Positions 1 through 9,095 of a stretch of DNA of 64,000 nucleotides are shown in pieces. Numbering within the stretch: the first letter of the stretch is position 1; each line of letters begins with the position of its first letter. Origin of the DNA: an uncultured Bacteroides sp. (lineage in GTDB: Bacteria > Bacteroidota > Bacteroidia > Bacteroidales > Bacteroidaceae); the NCBI RefSeq assembly GCF_963677945.1, contig NZ_OY782578.1:806001-870000 (forward strand), read 5' to 3'. The translations under genes were made by a program, and so were the position numbers. The notes below the pieces were generated by a model. It was not told the DNA's origin. It ran no database searches and saw only the letters and a program-made list of their open reading frames with translations.

Positions 1-304
1 CTAAAATTGATGTAGCTTTCATTGAATCTGTTAATTCATTCTCAAACTCTTCTGCTTCTTTATAGAGTGCAACAGGCATATGATGAGTAGCACTCCAATT
101 ATATCGGGCTAATAAACTCACAAAGTATTTTTCAAATGCCATGACAGCAATATTATAAAGAAGATCATTTGTGAAATGTGTTTTCTTATTCAAACTATTT
201 TCAAGAGTCTTTAAATAACTATTCGCATATTCCAGAGAGCTATTAGCTAATAATAACATATCATTATCTGGAACGATAGATTCCTGTATATTCTCTTTCT
301 CCAT
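1..304 (-). CDS. Unrecognised helical protein, partial, last gene of the nif operon
   Basis: About 101 residues are visible before the frame runs off the left edge. The ATG at 304 follows a purine-rich AAAGGAG ribosome site 7 nt upstream, and the frame overlaps the end of nifV by 41 nt, so translation is probably coupled to nifV. The visible part is acidic, helical and free of cysteines and signal peptide. The stretch around residues 44-80 (NDLLYNIAVMAFEKYFVSLL and on to an EAEEFE motif) recalls the helical pairs of HEPN-fold proteins, but this is only an impression; no family is firmly recognised. Position at the end of nifENB-fdx-nifV suggests a role linked to nitrogenase or its assembly. 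The C-terminus, which would carry an RxxxxH motif in HEPN nucleases, is outside the window. Confidence 0.6.
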   Translation of the reverse strand, partial: MEKENIQESIVPDNDMLLLANSSLEYANSYLKTLENSLNKKTHFTNDLLYNIAVMAFEKYFVSLLARYNWSATHHMPVALYKEAEEFENELTDSMKATSIL

Positions 305-1445
305 AATATTTCTCCTTTTTTCTTATATCCCAATAAATCCGATATAAATCTTTCTCATCTAAACACTTTTTCTTCCTAACAGCTTCTTCTTTTATTTTAA
401 ATAGTAGCATGTCGCAAATAATGTCATCATCAGGCAAATTTGCTTTCTGAAGGTAATATCTTATTGTTGATTTCCCACTGTGTTTTCCTATAATGAAATC
501 CTGCTCGAATTTTCCAATTTGGGAAGCTTCAATTAATTGATAGGTTTTTCTGTCTTTTTGTAAACATTGAGTATGTATACCAGATTCATGTGCTAAAACA
601 AGGCTCCCGGTTATAGGTTTGCTTTCTGGTAATACTCTGTTTGAAATCTCAGAAACGTAATTCGAAATCTCAGAATAGAGAGTAGTATTTAATTCGCAAT
701 CAATTTCGTCACTTATTTTTAATGCCATTGAAACCTCTTCAAGAGCAGCATTTCCAGCGCGTTCACCAAGTCCGTTAACAGTTACACTCAGGCATTCTGC
801 TCCAGCTAAATATGCTGCAACAGTATTAGCTGTTGCCATCCCTAAATCATTATGTGCATGTATTTCTAATGGTAAATCTCTGTAAGTAGCACGAATGGAT
901 TTAATTAGCTTAAAACATGAAATTGGATTCAATATGCCTACGGTATCAGCTATCCTAACCCTGGAAGCTCCTAAAAATATACTAAGCCCAATAAATTCTT
1001 TCAGGAAAGATAAATTTGCTCTTGTGGCATCCTGAGCACCAATAGTTACATACTCAAATTGGGAAGATGCAAAATCAAACATTTCCTGTAAATTCTGCAA
1101 AACCCACTCTTCATCTTTTCCCATTGCTTTTTGAAGAATTTTAGAAACCGGGAATGATAAATGAACTCCATTTGATCCGCTTCTTGCAGCTAAAAGAATG
1201 TCTTTCTTATTAGCTCTGCACCATGCAAGGGTTTTGAATTTAAAACTTTGTCTGCAAATAATGTTTATCTCCTGAGTCTCTTTTATTCCCAAAGCGGGAG
1301 TCCCAATTTCGAGTTCCGGAATACCGATTTGGTCTAACAGTGAACAGACCCTTATCTTCTCATCCAAGGAAAAGACTACACCTGGGGCCTGTTCGCCATC
1401 CCGCAATGTTGTATCAATAAAATATGGTTTCTTAATTTTCTTCAT
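264..1445 (-). CDS. nifV: Homocitrate synthase NifV
   Basis: Condenses acetyl-CoA and 2-oxoglutarate to homocitrate, the organic ligand of the nitrogenase FeMo-cofactor. The 393-residue protein has the HMGL-like TIM barrel signature DTTLRDGEQAPG at 11-22 (metal ligand D11), the HAHND metal-binding motif at 196-200 and the HESGIHTQ motif near 290, and has the family's usual length. Isopropylmalate synthase (leuA) is the main alternative, but these are usually longer with a leucine-binding C-terminal domain, and this gene starts 3 nt after the nif ferredoxin gene. It is the second-last visible gene of the nifE transcription unit and its 3' end overlaps the small gene at 1-304. Confidence 0.93.
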   Translation of the reverse strand: MKKIKKPYFIDTTLRDGEQAPGVVFSLDEKIRVCSLLDQIGIPELEIGTPALGIKETQEINIICRQSFKFKTLAWCRANKKDILLAARSGSNGVHLSFPVSKILQKAMGKDEEWVLQNLQEMFDFASSQFEYVTIGAQDATRANLSFLKEFIGLSIFLGASRVRIADTVGILNPISCFKLIKSIRATYRDLPLEIHAHNDLGMATANTVAAYLAGAECLSVTVNGLGERAGNAALEEVSMALKISDEIDCELNTTLYSEISNYVSEISNRVLPESKPITGSLVLAHESGIHTQCLQKDRKTYQLIEASQIGKFEQDFIIGKHSGKSTIRYYLQKANLPDDDIICDMLLFKIKEEAVRKKKCLDEKDLYRIYWDIRKKEKYYGEREYTGIYRSR

Positions 1446-1448
1446 TAC

Positions 1449-1757
1449 TTAGTCAGATATCAGGTATTTGGCACATGGCTCATTATTTTCAAGAGCGTCA
1501 AGTATTTCGTCTATTACATCTTCACTATCAACCCCTCCATACCAATAATTGTTGGGATGAATAACCATTACTGGTCCTTGGGAACATACATTCAGACAAG
1601 CTGTTGTAGATACTGCTACATCTAGTCCTCTGTCTGATGCTTCTTCACTTAGATATTGTAGTAATCCGGCTGCACCTTTTTTGTTGCATGCACCTTGTGC
1701 TTCTCCTGCTACCCGATAAGAATTACACACTAAAATGTGATAAGCTGGCTTTTTCAT
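1449..1757 (-). CDS. Thioredoxin-like [2Fe-2S] ferredoxin
   Basis: A 102-residue soluble electron carrier of the thioredoxin-fold [2Fe-2S] family, the type found beside nif genes in clostridia and Azotobacter. The four cluster cysteines are visible at C11, C24, C54 and C58 in the arrangement C-x12-C-x29-C-x3-C, followed by the SQGPVMVIHP strand typical of the family. A further cysteine near the C-terminus (C95) is probably not a ligand. It lies between nifB (31 nt) and nifV (3 nt), so it is co-transcribed with cofactor assembly genes and may donate electrons to NifB/NifEN chemistry or to nitrogenase reductase; which of these is an inference. Confidence 0.9.
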   Translation of the reverse strand: MKKPAYHILVCNSYRVAGEAQGACNKKGAAGLLQYLSEEASDRGLDVAVSTTACLNVCSQGPVMVIHPNNYWYGGVDSEDVIDEILDALENNEPCAKYLISD

Positions 1758-1788
1758 TTCTTTCTTTATTTATTGTTATTGAATAAAA

Positions 1789-3057
1789 TTATGCACATCC
1801 CTGGGCGTTACCTTTGCATCCACTGCCACATTTAAAGGCATCCGGTTTAGCAATGCTTCTGATAGGTTTATTGTTATATACTCCATCAAGCCCATCGTCT
1901 ATTAATCCCGTCATCTCTATTACATGTACATTACAGGAATTGAGTATTGTTTTGGGATTTTCTCCAACTCCCGATACAAGTATTGCTCTGCAATCATTTA
2001 GTGAACGCGCCATGTCTATCCATCTTTGGTCTCCTGCACCAGGAATTGGTGTTTTTCTTTCTTCAACCAATTGGAAACCTTTAGGAGACTGCTTGAAGAT
2101 ATACAGAGAAGTTGCCTCTCCTAAATGTAAGTTAACCAGCAATCCTTCGTGAGTTGCCACTGCTACGTAAGGGCGGGTTGCCAGATCGAAAGCCGGACGT
2201 GAAGCATATTCTTTCAATAATGCATGAGTTCCTTCAAGATCTTGTCCAAGTAAACCGGCGGCGTCGGCTCTGCAACGTGCACAGTGGCTCATTAATTTCA
2301 GATGCTCCGATGCCAAAGTCCGGGTCTTAAAGATCATCTTTGTATCAGGCTTAGGCGTATCTGCAAATCCAGTTTCGGCAGTGGGAATTAGTGGAATGCA
2401 GTTAATTACATCTGCTCCTAACTCAGCGCATTTACGAGCCACTTCCGGAATATGATCCTCATTAATACCCGGGATAATAATACTGTTTATCTTGACTGTA
2501 ATTCCTTTTGCTTTTAATAATGGAATACAAGTTAATTGTCTTTCAAGTAAAATTCTTGCTCCTTCAATACCTCTGTATACGTGTTTATTATAGCGTATCC
2601 ATTTATAAATCTTAGCACTGATAATAGGATCAATAGCATTTATTGTAATGGTAACATGGCTAACGCCAAGTTCTGCTATTTCATCAATATAAGGTTCTAA
2701 ATCAAGGCCATTTGTTGAAAGGCAGAAAATCTTATCAGGAAAAATACTTTTAACGCTCCGCATAGTTTCCAATGTTTCTTCCGGATTGGCAAAAGGATCT
2801 CCAGGACCAGCAATACCTACAACAGATAAGTTGTCGAGCTTTGCATCCAGTGCCTTTAGATAATCGGCAGCTTGGAAAGGAGCAAGTACAGATGATGTAA
2901 CTCCTGGGCGCGTTTCGTTTACACAATCATATTTCCTGTTGCAGTAGTTGCACTGTATGTTACACTTGGGTGCTACAGGTAAGTGAACTCTTGCGTGAGA
3001 ATGTTTTGCACTTTCGTCAAAGCAGGGATGGACATGTTTTTTTTCTATTGTTTCCAT
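1789..3057 (-). CDS. nifB: FeMo-cofactor biosynthesis radical SAM protein NifB (with NifX-like domain)
   Basis: Builds NifB-co, the carbide-containing 8Fe core precursor of FeMo-co, from two [4Fe-4S] clusters and S-adenosylmethionine. The 422-residue protein carries the radical SAM cluster motif C32-x3-C36-x2-C39, extra conserved cysteines C12 and C45, and a GIAGPGDP motif near 103 for SAM binding. After about residue 295 a NifX/NafY-like domain follows (LVSGVGENP, IEMTGLIDDGL), giving the fused NifB-NifX layout of Bacteroidetes and Clostridia, and the protein ends in a Cys/Gly-rich tail. It starts 2 nt after nifN, so the three assembly genes nifE, nifN and nifB are tightly coupled. Confidence 0.96.
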   Translation of the reverse strand: METIEKKHVHPCFDESAKHSHARVHLPVAPKCNIQCNYCNRKYDCVNETRPGVTSSVLAPFQAADYLKALDAKLDNLSVVGIAGPGDPFANPEETLETMRSVKSIFPDKIFCLSTNGLDLEPYIDEIAELGVSHVTITINAIDPIISAKIYKWIRYNKHVYRGIEGARILLERQLTCIPLLKAKGITVKINSIIIPGINEDHIPEVARKCAELGADVINCIPLIPTAETGFADTPKPDTKMIFKTRTLASEHLKLMSHCARCRADAAGLLGQDLEGTHALLKEYASRPAFDLATRPYVAVATHEGLLVNLHLGEATSLYIFKQSPKGFQLVEERKTPIPGAGDQRWIDMARSLNDCRAILVSGVGENPKTILNSCNVHVIEMTGLIDDGLDGVYNNKPIRSIAKPDAFKCGSGCKGNAQGCA

Positions 3058-3059
3058 AT

Positions 3060-4433
3060 CTAAATATATTTATACCCTACAGGAGAGTTTTCTTGTTTAT
3101 ATTCTATTAATGCATTTACAATGCGGTCAAATAATTCCTGAGTTCCCCTATATCCAATGTGATGTAGGCGAGCTGCTCCAAAGCGGTCGTGAATTGGAAA
3201 TCCTAATCTGACTAACGGAATCTTACGTTCCCGGGCAATGTAATACCCTTTACTATTTCCAATCAATATATCTGGATTTGATTCTTCAGCCTGTTCGCGC
3301 ATTGTTTCAAAATCAGAACCACTTAGTACACTTATTGGAACTTCTGCCTGATCAAATAATTTTTCTACTTCTGATTTCAGTAAGCCACTGTTTCCTCCTG
3401 ATCCAATAAGAGCAGGTTCTATACCTATTTCTTTTAGGAAACCGGTAAGACTTAAAACTAAATCTTCCTCACCAAAAATCATAGCTCGTTTACCGAATAC
3501 ATATTTGTGAGCATCTACGTAAGCATCTATCAAGCGGCCTCGTTCTTTTCTGTGTTTCTCAGGAACGCTCTTCTGGCTGATTTCAGACAATATATTGAAG
3601 AAGCTGTCGGAAGATTTAATTCCGATAGGCATTCCCATCTGATAGTTCTTTACTCCAAATTCATTTTCCAACCATTCTCCGGCAGTCTGGATTCTGCCTG
3701 CATTACTCCTGACGGCTCCCTTGTTAAATACATTACCTAATTCAATTGTTGCGCAAGCTCCTCCGGTACGTATTATATCACTTATTGGAGTTCCTCCCTG
3801 AGGAATTAATTGATAATCTTTCCAATGCTCATTGTCAAGAGTCTCTGAATAGTCCGGGAAAAGAATATATTTAATGCCAAAATCATCAAGTACTTCCTTT
3901 AGGTAACGAATATCTGCCGGAGAAACAAATCCAGGGAATATATTTATATAATCTCCTTTGAGTTTGTCAGTGGCTAAAGATTTTATAGCTGCCAGCAAAG
4001 TATTATGAAATCCATCAATATGACTGCCGCAATAACTTGCTGTAGATACATTGATAAATGTAGGCAATTCCTTGTCTTTATTTGCCTCTTTATAATCTCT
4101 GATCAATCCGGGTAAGTCTTCGCCTATTGTCTCACTTAGACAAGTAGAGGCAATTCCAATAACTTTAGGATTGTATTGCCTTATAATATTATTGATTCCT
4201 GTGATAAAGTTCCGGCTTCCCCCATAAACAGTAGCAGCTTCACTAAAGTTTGATGAAGCAATATCTACCGGTTCTTTATAATGGCTGATCATATACCGAC
4301 GAATATAAGTGGCGCATCCCTGAGAACCATGGATAAGCGGAACACATCCTTCTATTCCTTTTAATGCTACAGATGCACCTAGTGGGGCACATAGTTTGCA
4401 TGCATTACGGGTTGATATATATTGCTTCTCCAT
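3060..4433 (-). CDS. nifN: Nitrogenase cofactor scaffold subunit NifN
   Basis: Beta-type subunit of the NifEN scaffold on which NifB-co is matured with molybdenum and homocitrate. The 457-residue protein is a paralogue of NifK: it shares the HGSQGC motif (C40), a TCLSETIGED segment near 113-122 and a NIFK-like NSKGYYIARE near the C-terminus. N-terminal cysteines at C12, C15 and C30 may help bind the scaffold's clusters. Among NifK-like proteins it is assigned to NifN by being directly downstream of nifE (11 nt) and upstream of nifB (2 nt), and by the separate presence of a clear nifK. It is not fused to NifB. Confidence 0.92.
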   Translation of the reverse strand: MEKQYISTRNACKLCAPLGASVALKGIEGCVPLIHGSQGCATYIRRYMISHYKEPVDIASSNFSEAATVYGGSRNFITGINNIIRQYNPKVIGIASTCLSETIGEDLPGLIRDYKEANKDKELPTFINVSTASYCGSHIDGFHNTLLAAIKSLATDKLKGDYINIFPGFVSPADIRYLKEVLDDFGIKYILFPDYSETLDNEHWKDYQLIPQGGTPISDIIRTGGACATIELGNVFNKGAVRSNAGRIQTAGEWLENEFGVKNYQMGMPIGIKSSDSFFNILSEISQKSVPEKHRKERGRLIDAYVDAHKYVFGKRAMIFGEEDLVLSLTGFLKEIGIEPALIGSGGNSGLLKSEVEKLFDQAEVPISVLSGSDFETMREQAEESNPDILIGNSKGYYIARERKIPLVRLGFPIHDRFGAARLHHIGYRGTQELFDRIVNALIEYKQENSPVGYKYI

Positions 4434-4444
4434 ATTATACTTGT

Positions 4445-5770
4445 TTATTTAGTAAATTGCCATACCGGACTTATTGCCGTAGCATAAATCTCACGTGCAA
4501 AATTCATCATTCCTTCATAACCGGCTAGAGCCTCTTTTCTTTCGTGATTATGATCACAGAATCCTAATCCTATCTTATGTGCGATGGGGCGCTCCTTTAC
4601 TCCTCCAATAAAAATATCCGCATGCTTTTCTTTTACGAAATGAGATAGCTCAACAGGATTAGAGTCATCTACTATAATTGTGCCCTCGTCGCAAAGTTTT
4701 TTAATGAGTTCATAATCTTCAGTGGTTCCGGTTTGTGATCCAACAATCACAGTCTTAACACCTATCAGACGAAGAGCTTTTATTAATGAAATGGCTTTAA
4801 ATGCACCACCCACATAGATTGCCGCTTTTTTTCCTTGCAGTCTTTCCTTATACCATTTAAGCTGTGGTATAAGTCTGGTAAATTCTTCGCGTACTAACTC
4901 TTTGGCTTTAGCCATCATTTCTTCACTTTTGAAGAAAGAAGCAACATCGTAAAGAGCATCACTCATATCCTCAATGCCGAAATAGGAAACCCTCATGCTT
5001 GGAATGCCGTATTCCTTTTTCATCATTTGAGCCAGATAGTTCATGGATCCGGAACATTGAACAACATTTAAGGAAGCATTGTGGGCATTACAGATATCTT
5101 CAACTCTTCCATCTCCGGTAATTGTAGCATTTACGTGAATACCCATCTTTTTGTAGTACTCCAACAAAATCCAGAGTTCACCGGCAAGATTAAAGTCACC
5201 GAGTATATTTATGCTATACTTAGGTGTTGGTTTATTTATGGTGCCTACAAGTTGAAAGAGTGCTTCGCAAGCAACTTTGTACCCGTCTTTTTTTGATCCT
5301 TGAAAGCCAGGTGCCTGAACAGGGATAACGGGAATACCTTTACGGAGAGCCATCTGTTTGCAGGCTGATTCCACATCATCTCCAATAACTCCTACAATAC
5401 AAGTAGTATAAATAAAAGCAGCTTTTGGATGATGAAGATCAATCAATTCTTCCATAGCCGCATTCAATTTATCGATACCCCCAAAGATGACGTCTCTTTC
5501 TTGTAAATCGGTGGAGAAACTAAGTCTGTGTAACTCTGGTCCTGAAGAAAGAGAGCCTCTTATATCCCATGTATACGCGGCGCATCCAATAGGACCATGA
5601 ATGAGATGTAATGCATCTGCAATAGGATAGAGCACAACTCTGGAACCACAAAAAACGCATGCCCTTTGACTAACTGAACCGGCCAAACTTTCTTTGTTGC
5701 ATTCTATCGTTGCAGTATTAATACCTGCGAATGCCACTTGTTTTTCTCTTTCTTTCAAAATATAGTCCAT
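4445..5770 (-). CDS. nifE: Nitrogenase cofactor scaffold subunit NifE
   Basis: Alpha-type subunit of the NifEN assembly scaffold, a NifD paralogue of 441 residues. Visible cluster-binding cysteines are C38 (RACVFCG), C63 (HGPIGC) and C124 (TTCIVGVIGDD); the QCSGSMNY motif near 240-250 replaces NifD's cofactor-binding segment, and the NifD His of the LHNYD motif is replaced in a HDHNHER-like context. It is the first gene of the nifENB-fdx-nifV unit, separated from nifK by 278 bp that hold its own sigma-54-like promoter (5797-5812) and palindrome (5931-5946). The start at 5770 is about 27 bp downstream of the -12 element. Confidence 0.94.
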   Translation of the reverse strand: MDYILKEREKQVAFAGINTATIECNKESLAGSVSQRACVFCGSRVVLYPIADALHLIHGPIGCAAYTWDIRGSLSSGPELHRLSFSTDLQERDVIFGGIDKLNAAMEELIDLHHPKAAFIYTTCIVGVIGDDVESACKQMALRKGIPVIPVQAPGFQGSKKDGYKVACEALFQLVGTINKPTPKYSINILGDFNLAGELWILLEYYKKMGIHVNATITGDGRVEDICNAHNASLNVVQCSGSMNYLAQMMKKEYGIPSMRVSYFGIEDMSDALYDVASFFKSEEMMAKAKELVREEFTRLIPQLKWYKERLQGKKAAIYVGGAFKAISLIKALRLIGVKTVIVGSQTGTTEDYELIKKLCDEGTIIVDDSNPVELSHFVKEKHADIFIGGVKERPIAHKIGLGFCDHNHERKEALAGYEGMMNFAREIYATAISPVWQFTK

Positions 5771-5796
5771 ATTGATCTTACATTTAATTATTATAA

Positions 5797-5812
5797 TACC
5801 AAAACCATGCCA
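5797..5812 (-). promoter_or_regulatory. Sigma-54-like promoter of nifENB-fdx-nifV
   Basis: On the minus strand the sequence reads TGGCATG-N4-TGGTA. The -24 GG and -12 G are 12 bp apart as sigma-54 requires. The match to TGGCACG-N4-TTGCA is 6/7 in the -24 element and 3/5 in the -12 element, where GC is replaced by GT. The same GT variant is seen before nifH and before mop. Transcription would start near 5788, about 18 nt before the nifE ATG. A TATAAT follows directly and could be an alternative -10. Confidence 0.6.
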
Positions 5813-5930
5813 AAGAGTTGAGTTTGCTAATTAGGATTACTCTATGCATTCAGGTTCAGTTATTTAAAGATAAACATTATAAAAGAGAGAGAATATTGGG
5901 GTTACCCCGAAGTAGGGAGATAAGGATAAT

Positions 5931-5946
5931 CTTACATTAATGTAGG
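5931..5946. promoter_or_regulatory. Palindromic upstream activator-like site, nifE
   Basis: CTTACATTAATGTAGG, a near-perfect inverted repeat with 7-bp arms and 2-bp spacer. It sits 119 bp upstream of the -24 element of nifE, a distance typical of enhancer sites for sigma-54 activators. It differs by one base from the site upstream of nifH (10849-10864). The binding protein is unknown; it is not the classic NifA site TGT-N10-ACA. Confidence 0.55.
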
Positions 5947-5989
5947 ATTCTACCCTTTCTTAATTCTTTAGAAAAAAGCTCCGGCATTC

Positions 5990-6010
5990 TGAGAAATATA
6001 TATATTCTCA
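5990..6010 (-). terminator. Possible hairpin after nifK
   Basis: TGAGAA and TTCTCA arms flank an AT repeat 39-59 nt after the nifK stop codon. On the minus strand a run of T follows about 15 nt later. It may end or attenuate the nifHDK transcript before nifE, but the stem is weak. Confidence 0.3.
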
Positions 6011-6048
6011 AAGATGCAGAAGCGTTTCTACTAACAACACTCAATAGA

Positions 6049-7428
6049 TTACATTTGGAACTCAACCTTTTCTTCAGGACATGTACGATCCTGATGATCC
6101 ATAAAAGCATTTAAAATCTGAATAACCAGGTTTGTTGCACCAACATATCCGGTTTTAGGGAAGTAGTTGTGTCCTGAACGGTCGGCAATAGGGAAACCAA
6201 AACGAATAAACGGAGTGTCCTCATCTCTGGCAATGTATTTGCCATAAGTGTTACCTATCAGCAAATCAACTCCTTCTTGTTTAATCCACTGATGAAGACG
6301 GAACATATCAGCACGTTCACCGCTCATGAACTTCGCTTCAGGAATATCTTTTAATATCTCAGACATACGTTCATCGAAAGGTTTTCCAGGTGTTCCGCTT
6401 ACAATATAAACAGGTCTCATATCCAGACTCACCAGTAATTCAGTAAGAGGAATCAATGTATCCGGATCTCCCCATAATGCTACGCGTTTGCCATAAAGAT
6501 ATTTAGCATTGTCGGCAATAAGGTCGATTAATTGTCCGCGTTCTTCTGTGATACTATCAGGAATAGGAAGATTAGCATGACGGCTAAGTGACATAAGGAA
6601 GCGGTCTGTTGCTTTTAATCCAATCGGAATATCTACCACTTCAAACTTAACTTTACATTTGTTTTCAAGTTTAATACAGGCATCTTCCGTGCAATACTGT
6701 CCAAGGCCGATTGTAAATTTGCTATCACCGGTAGCTCTCAGTTCCGGAATTGTTGTTCCTCCGTCAGGATACATGTGATATTTACCGTTGAGAGGAGTAT
6801 CAAGTACGCCGGTCATATCCGGGAACATAATTGTTCTTGCTTCCATAACCTGAGCAAGTCTTTTTATTTCTCTCATATCCGAAGGCTCCATCCATCCGGC
6901 AACCAGGTTCACCACGTTCTTTTTCTTAGGTGTAGCAGTAGAGAAGAACTTTACCATTGCTGCAACCTGATTAGAATATCCGGTGATATGTGTTCCAACG
7001 TATGATGGTGTATTGCAATAAATCACAAATTTACCTTCGGGAATAAGTCCATCTTCACCAGCCTTGGAAACAATCTGAGTAAGGTCATCACCAATTGTTT
7101 CGGAAAGACAAGTTGTGTGAACTGCAATAACTTCGGGCTTATAAACGGTAAACATCGTTTCAATAGCTTGTATCAGGTTGGCCGAACCACCGAATACTGA
7201 AGAACCTTCCGAGAAAGAACTGGTTGCAGCTACAACCGGCTCTTTAAAATGGCGGGTTAATGTACTTCTATGATAAGAACAGCAGCCTTGCGAGCCGTGA
7301 CTGTGAGGCAAGCATCCATGAATACCTAACGCAGCATACATTGCTCCAATAGGTTGACAGGTTTTGGCAGGGTTAATAGTCAAGGCCTTTCTGTCTATTT
7401 CTTTATCTGTAGTGTGCTTTAATAACAT
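6049..7428 (-). CDS. nifK: Nitrogenase molybdenum-iron protein beta chain NifK
   Basis: Beta subunit of dinitrogenase; with NifD it holds the P-cluster that passes electrons to FeMo-co. The 459-residue form lacks the N-terminal extension of Azotobacter NifK and matches the short clostridial type. P-cluster cysteines are visible at C24 (KTCQPIGAM), C49 (HGSQGC) and C107 (TTCLSETIGDD), and the FSEGSSVFGG segment follows at 72-81. It starts 21 nt after nifD and closes the nifHI1I2DK unit. The downstream 278 bp separate it from nifE and contain a new promoter. Confidence 0.97.
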   Translation of the reverse strand: MLLKHTTDKEIDRKALTINPAKTCQPIGAMYAALGIHGCLPHSHGSQGCCSYHRSTLTRHFKEPVVAATSSFSEGSSVFGGSANLIQAIETMFTVYKPEVIAVHTTCLSETIGDDLTQIVSKAGEDGLIPEGKFVIYCNTPSYVGTHITGYSNQVAAMVKFFSTATPKKKNVVNLVAGWMEPSDMREIKRLAQVMEARTIMFPDMTGVLDTPLNGKYHMYPDGGTTIPELRATGDSKFTIGLGQYCTEDACIKLENKCKVKFEVVDIPIGLKATDRFLMSLSRHANLPIPDSITEERGQLIDLIADNAKYLYGKRVALWGDPDTLIPLTELLVSLDMRPVYIVSGTPGKPFDERMSEILKDIPEAKFMSGERADMFRLHQWIKQEGVDLLIGNTYGKYIARDEDTPFIRFGFPIADRSGHNYFPKTGYVGATNLVIQILNAFMDHQDRTCPEEKVEFQM

Positions 7429-7449
7429 AATTCTTTTTGTTTTTACAGG

Positions 7450-9081
7450 TTAATAAACATATTCTGCTTCGACGATATCCTCTTTTTCCCAAGGAGCTTT
7501 CATTTCTTTCCAAATGCTGCAACAAGCTATTTGCTCAATATCCTTGTAGAAGTTGATAGCTCCTTCAAAAGCTGCGTATGGACCACCGTAATCGTAGTTA
7601 TGCAACTGTTTTAATGGTATACCCATTTTTTGCACGCAGAACTTTTCTTTGATACCGGCGCAGAAGATATCTGGATGATACATCTCGATAAGTTTCTCCA
7701 TCTCATAATGACTTAAGTCATCAATAACAAGAGTACCCTTTTTCATTTCCGCCATCATACCTTCGTAACCGTTGAATTCAAGCCCTTCTTTTTCCAAAGC
7801 TTTTAATTCCTCTTCAGTTTTACGTGGTTTAAAGCGGGTGGCATCTTCTTTAACCGTAATTTGTTCAATGTTACGACTATCTGCATCAATCTGAATGGAA
7901 GGAATTACACTGCGACCTTCGTAGTCGTCGCGGTGGCCGAATTCATATCCGGCAGAGATTGTTGTCATCCCCAATTCATTGAATAGTTCCTGATAATGAT
8001 GAGCACGAGAACCTCCCACGAAGAGCATAGCCAGTTTGCCTTTGGTTTTTTCCAATGCTTTTTCCTGAGCCTCTTTTACTGGGATCATCTCTTCAGCAAT
8101 CACTTTCTCTATACGGTCAATTAATTCCTGATCACCAAAATATTTACCAACCTTACGAAGTGTTTTTGCTGTAGCTTCTGCACCAATAAAGTTTGCTTTC
8201 ATCCATGGAATACCAAAAGATGTTTCAAGCATCTCTGCCACATAGTTTATGGATCGGTGGCACATAACCAGACTTAAATCGGCTGTATGTGCAGTTTCAA
8301 ATTGTTTCTTTGTGGAGTTACCGGACATTGTTGCTACAAGCTCAATGCCACACTTATCCATTAATGTTTCAATAGCAAAGGCATCACCGCCGATGTTATA
8401 TTCACCTAAAACATTTATTCTGAATTTGTATTTACCATCCACAGAATCGTCATTACCAATAAGGTTTTTGTATAAACCATTGTTTGCAATGTGGTGACCG
8501 GCCGACTGTGATACTCCACGATATCCTTCGCATGAGAATCCGAAGATATTTACTTTACCTTCCAGTTCTTCAGTCATGTGACGAGCCACGCGGTGCACAT
8601 CGTCTCCAATCAATCCAACCGGACAGGTAGAGAAAATAGCAATAGCTTTCGGGTGAAATAGTTCGTATGCTTCACGGATGGCCTGCTTTAGCTTTTCTTC
8701 CCCTCCAAATACGATGTTGGAATCCTGCATATCTGTTGAGAAAGCATAAGGAATAAAGTTCTCAGGAGCCTGTTCGTCAGGTCGAGTCTGGTTACGGCGG
8801 GTTAACCATGAGTAAAATCCACAACCGATTGGTCCGTGAGTGATATTTACAATATCTCTTGTTGGGCCCAAAACCACACCTTTACACCCGGCATAAGTAC
8901 ATCCTCTCTGAGTAATAATTCCGGGAATGGTACGTACGTTGGCCTGAATCTGAGGAATTTCATCAGGATTATTATATACAATTCCTTTTGCTCTTTTCTT
9001 TGCAACCTTTTTAGGATAGGCCGCTAGTACCTCTTCTTTAAATTCAGCGAGGTTAATATCCTTTTCTGTATCTTTTGTCAT
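7450..9081 (-). CDS. nifD: Nitrogenase molybdenum-iron protein alpha chain NifD
   Basis: Catalytic subunit carrying FeMo-co. All key residues can be placed: P-cluster ligands C61 (QRGCTYAG), C87 (HGPIGC) and C153 (STCPVGLIGDD); cofactor ligands C274 (VMCHRSINY) and H494 (LHNYDYGGPY); and active-site neighbours V69, Q192 and H196. At 543 residues it is about 50 longer than the Azotobacter protein because of an insertion around 385-450, as in clostridial NifD. Position 66 is a second cysteine (CTYAGC) where many homologues have Ala or Ser. Motifs and the nifE/nifN/nifV partners indicate Mo-nitrogenase; no anfG/vnfG delta subunit gene is present. It starts 14 nt after nifI2. Confidence 0.98.
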   Translation of the reverse strand: MTKDTEKDINLAEFKEEVLAAYPKKVAKKRAKGIVYNNPDEIPQIQANVRTIPGIITQRGCTYAGCKGVVLGPTRDIVNITHGPIGCGFYSWLTRRNQTRPDEQAPENFIPYAFSTDMQDSNIVFGGEEKLKQAIREAYELFHPKAIAIFSTCPVGLIGDDVHRVARHMTEELEGKVNIFGFSCEGYRGVSQSAGHHIANNGLYKNLIGNDDSVDGKYKFRINVLGEYNIGGDAFAIETLMDKCGIELVATMSGNSTKKQFETAHTADLSLVMCHRSINYVAEMLETSFGIPWMKANFIGAEATAKTLRKVGKYFGDQELIDRIEKVIAEEMIPVKEAQEKALEKTKGKLAMLFVGGSRAHHYQELFNELGMTTISAGYEFGHRDDYEGRSVIPSIQIDADSRNIEQITVKEDATRFKPRKTEEELKALEKEGLEFNGYEGMMAEMKKGTLVIDDLSHYEMEKLIEMYHPDIFCAGIKEKFCVQKMGIPLKQLHNYDYGGPYAAFEGAINFYKDIEQIACCSIWKEMKAPWEKEDIVEAEYVY

Positions 9082-9095
9082 AGCAGTAACCTCCT

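Noticed and set aside
1814-2152. Plus-strand open frame of 112 codons
   Set aside because: It lies fully inside nifB on the other strand and shows no family features.
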